DNA of 15,798 nucleotides from JAEUPI01 sp035764445 (lineage in GTDB: Bacteria; Pseudomonadota; Gammaproteobacteria; Burkholderiales; Burkholderiaceae_C). Each line of letters starts with the position of its first letter. Position 1 is the stretch's first letter. Below are positions 13,788 through 15,798 of this stretch, piece by piece. The position numbers and the translations under genes are program-made. The notes below the pieces were generated by a model, which was not told where the DNA came from, made no database searches, and worked only from the letters and a program-made list of their open reading frames with translations. The stretch lies in assembly GCA_035764445.1 (NCBI GenBank), contig DASTZF010000193.1, positions 1 to 15,798 on the forward strand. The letters are read 5' to 3'.

Positions 13788-14695
13788 TGCAGATCAACAA
13801 CGTCGCGATCGACGACACCTTCGCCGAGGCCTTTGCGATGAAGGCCACGCGCATCGTGGTCACCGCGCACAACGAGCGCTGGGCTCTGCATGCCGGCGTT
13901 GCAGCCACGGGCTTCGCGACCTCGGTGATCGCCTGCGGCTGCGAAGCCGGCATCGAACGCGTGCTCGAGCCGCACGAAACACCCGACGCCAGGCCCGGCG
14001 TCGCGCTGCTGCTGTTTGCCACCTCGGGCAAGGAGCTGACCAAGCAGATCGAGCGGCGCGTCGGCCAATGCGTGCTCACCTGCCCCACCACCGCCGCCTA
14101 CGCCGGGCTCGACGACGGCGACGCGGTGGCGCTCGGCAAGAATCTGCGCTTCTTCGGTGACGGCTGGCAGGCCTCGAAGGTCATCGGTGGCATCCGCTAT
14201 TGGCGCGTGCCGGTGATGGACGGCGAGTTCGTGGTCCAGGAGACCACGCCGGTGATCAAGGGCGTCGGTGGCGGCAATTTGTTGCTGCTGTGCACCGGCA
14301 CCGACGCCGCGCTGGAAGCGGCCGAAGCGGCGGTGGCGGCGATGCGTCGCGTGCCCGGTGTGATCATGCCGTTTCCCGGTGGCGTCGTGCGCTCGGGCTC
14401 GAAGGTGGGCAGCAAGTACCCTTCGCTGGTGGCGTCGACCAACGACGCGTTCTGCCCATCGTTGACGCACCTCACGGCGCGCAGCGAACTCGACGACGCC
14501 GTGCGCTGCGTGCTCGAGATCGTGATCGACGGTCTCACCGAAAGCGCCGTCGCGCAGGCGATGCGCGCCGGCATCGCCGCCGTGGTGGCGCTTGGTGCAG
14601 CCGGCGGCGTGCGGCGCATCTCGGCGGGCAACTATGGCGGCAAGCTGGGGCCGTTTCACTTTCATCTGCGTCCGTTGGCAGGCGCCAGCCCATGA
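13787..14695 (+). CDS. fhcD: formyltransferase/hydrolase complex subunit FhcD (formylmethanofuran:H4MPT formyltransferase, Ftr)
   Basis: FhcD transfers the formyl group from formyl-H4MPT to methylofuran within the Fhc complex, the reverse of the methanogen direction. The 302-residue protein is about the length of archaeal Ftr (near 297). It begins MQINNVAIDDTFAEAFAMKATRI, typical of the family, and contains GFATSVIACGCEAGIE, LTCPTTAAYAGLDDG, then VIKGVGGGNLLLLCTGTDAAL and a C-terminal ISAGNYGGKLGPFHFHLR. It shares a base with the fhcA stop and overlaps fhcC by 4 bases. The open frame running upstream of 13787 is the shadow of fhcA. Confidence 0.96.
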   Translation: MQINNVAIDDTFAEAFAMKATRIVVTAHNERWALHAGVAATGFATSVIACGCEAGIERVLEPHETPDARPGVALLLFATSGKELTKQIERRVGQCVLTCPTTAAYAGLDDGDAVALGKNLRFFGDGWQASKVIGGIRYWRVPVMDGEFVVQETTPVIKGVGGGNLLLLCTGTDAALEAAEAAVAAMRRVPGVIMPFPGGVVRSGSKVGSKYPSLVASTNDAFCPSLTHLTARSELDDAVRCVLEIVIDGLTESAVAQAMRAGIAAVVALGAAGGVRRISAGNYGGKLGPFHFHLRPLAGASP

Positions 14696-15510
14696 GCGGC
14701 TGGCGCCTCGTTCTGCGTGCACAGCCGCGGCTGCGCGTCGATGCGCGTGCGCTGCAGCCGTCGTCGCTGTCCGGCTTGACGCCCGCCGAGGTCGAGCGCG
14801 TCTCGCTGCGCCAGGGGCGCGACGCGGTGCTGCTGGCGGAGCTGTTCGACATCGATCGCTTCGATGGCTCGTCGACTGCACAGCTCGTGATCGAAGGCGA
14901 CCTGTCGCGCTTTGACCACGTGGGTTGGGGCATGAGCGAGGGCGAGTTGCGTGTACGCGGGTCGGTGGGCGACTATGCCGGCGCGGCGCTGGCGGGCGGC
15001 CACATCACGATCGAGGGCAACGCCGCAGACCTGGCCGCCTGCGCGATGCGCGGCGGCTGGCTCGAGGTGCACGGCGACGTCGGCGACCTCGCCGGCGCCG
15101 CGCTACCCGGTGAGATGGACGGCATGCGCGGCGGGACTCTGGTCGTGCGCGGCAACGCCGCAGCGCGCCTGGCCGATCGCATGCGACGCGGCACCGTGGT
15201 GGTGTTCGGAAACGTCGGGGACTTGATGGCCTCGCGCATGGTGGCCGGCACGATCGCACTGGCTGGGCGCTGTGGCATTCATCCCGGCTGGGGCATGCGC
15301 CGCGGCAGCATCGTGTTCGCCGGGCCAGCGCCGGTGGTGGCACCGACCTTCGTGCCGCTGCACTCGAACGCCGACGTGTTCTGGCAGTTGCTCGCGCGCG
15401 ACCTCGCGCAATTCGGCGGCCCGTTCGCCACGCTCGCACAACGACGATTGCGGCGCCATGCCGGCGACGTGGCAATGTTGGGCAAGGGCGAGTTGTTGAT
15501 TCCCGACTGA
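14692..15510 (+). CDS. fhcC: formyltransferase/hydrolase complex subunit FhcC
   Basis: FhcC is the homologue of formylmethanofuran dehydrogenase subunit C, which helps assemble the Fhc complex. The 272-residue protein has a non-catalytic N-terminal part (about 1-70) and then a right-handed beta-helix built from glycine-rich repeats, seen as VRGSVGDYAGAALAGGHITI, EGNAADLAACAMRGGWLEV, HGDVGDLAGAALPG and FGNVGDLMASRMVAGTIAL, the same repeat as the C-terminus of glutamate synthase. The start ATG at 14692 overlaps the fhcD stop (ATGA). It ends the operon; no terminator hairpin is seen in the 48 bases before the next gene. Confidence 0.95.
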   Translation: MSGWRLVLRAQPRLRVDARALQPSSLSGLTPAEVERVSLRQGRDAVLLAELFDIDRFDGSSTAQLVIEGDLSRFDHVGWGMSEGELRVRGSVGDYAGAALAGGHITIEGNAADLAACAMRGGWLEVHGDVGDLAGAALPGEMDGMRGGTLVVRGNAAARLADRMRRGTVVVFGNVGDLMASRMVAGTIALAGRCGIHPGWGMRRGSIVFAGPAPVVAPTFVPLHSNADVFWQLLARDLAQFGGPFATLAQRRLRRHAGDVAMLGKGELLIPD

Positions 15511-15558
15511 AGGCCAGCGCTTGCGACGAACGATGCACCCCTCGGAGGAACTGCAGAG

Positions 15559-15798
15559 ATGGCCAGCCTGTCGAGATTGCTGAAGAGCCATCACGGTGCG
15601 ACGCGCCGGACGCCGCTGAAGGCGCTGATCTCGCTGGCCGCGCTCGGCGCGCTGGTCGCGTGCGGCTCTCTGTCGGCACCCGGTGCAGACACCGTGTACG
15701 TCAACGGCAACATCATCACCGTCGACAAGACGTTCTCGATCGCTCAAGCCGTCGCGGTGAAGAACGGCCGCTTCGCCGGAGTCGGCACGTCGGACCAA
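15559..15798 (+). CDS. putative lipoprotein of the amidohydrolase family (partial, C-terminus beyond the right edge)
   Basis: The first 80 codons are visible. They encode a basic start followed by a hydrophobic stretch (LKALISLAALGALVACGS) ending in the lipobox LVAC with Cys35, so the protein should be lipid-anchored. After the signal comes DTVYVNGNIITVDKTFSIAQ and then VAVKNGRFAGVG, the opening beta-strands of the YtcJ/Atz-type amidohydrolase family. The start ATG has a strong ribosome site, GGAGGAA, 8 bases upstream. It is 48 bases after fhcC and may be a separate transcript. Nothing seen ties it to H4MPT; the substrate cannot be guessed from this fragment. Confidence 0.8.
   Translation, partial: MASLSRLLKSHHGATRRTPLKALISLAALGALVACGSLSAPGADTVYVNGNIITVDKTFSIAQAVAVKNGRFAGVGTSDQ

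Noticed and set aside
1..15798. tRNA, rRNA, CRISPR, insertion sequence or prophage signals
   Set aside because: None was seen. Genes are tightly packed and GC-rich throughout, with no terminal repeats, transposase or repeat-spacer pattern.

Overview
The window is part of a methylotrophy/formaldehyde-oxidation locus of a GC-rich proteobacterium. Gene content and style (archaeal-type DmrB flavoprotein, AcoR-like sigma-54 activator, Fhc operon) fit a betaproteobacterium of the Burkholderiales; this placement is inference from the sequence alone. Nearly every gene belongs to the tetrahydromethanopterin (H4MPT)/methylofuran C1 pathway, which bacteria share with methanogenic archaea and use to oxidise formaldehyde to formate.

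Layout. 1-2281 (minus strand): mtdB (cut by the left edge), mptG (beta-RFAP synthase) and folB (dihydroneopterin aldolase) form an apparent operon. 2282-2481: a 200-base divergent control region, the longest gap in the window. 2482-8207 (plus strand): a sigma-54 enhancer-binding activator, dmrB (dihydromethanopterin reductase), a dihydropteroate-synthase-like protein, a DUF447 flavin-fold protein, mfnB (methylofuran furan-ring synthase) and a pterin carbinolamine dehydratase. 8209-9940 (minus strand): mfnE and mfnF of methylofuran synthesis. 9989-15510 (plus strand): a HisA-like TIM barrel, then fhcB-fhcA-fhcD-fhcC with 1-4 base overlaps. 15559-15798: the start of a lipoprotein amidohydrolase that looks unrelated to the pathway.

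How it works together. FolB, MptG, the DHPS-like protein and DmrB supply H4MPT. MfnB, MfnE and MfnF supply methylofuran, the cofactor of Fhc. MtdB oxidises methylene-H4MPT. The FhcABCD formyltransferase/hydrolase complex moves the formyl group from H4MPT to methylofuran and releases formate. Fae and Mch, the other expected enzymes, are not in the window and may lie to the left of mtdB.

The most interesting signal is regulatory. A sequence with exact -24/-12 spacing (TGGTCCGC-AAT-TTGCT) lies on the minus strand ahead of folB, next to a divergent sigma-54 activator gene with intact GAFTGA and Walker motifs. A second -24/-12 match (TGGCATGCGCCTTGC) lies directly before fhcB. Together they suggest sigma-54 control of the H4MPT pathway. 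No RNA genes, insertion sequences, CRISPR arrays or convincing terminators were seen.
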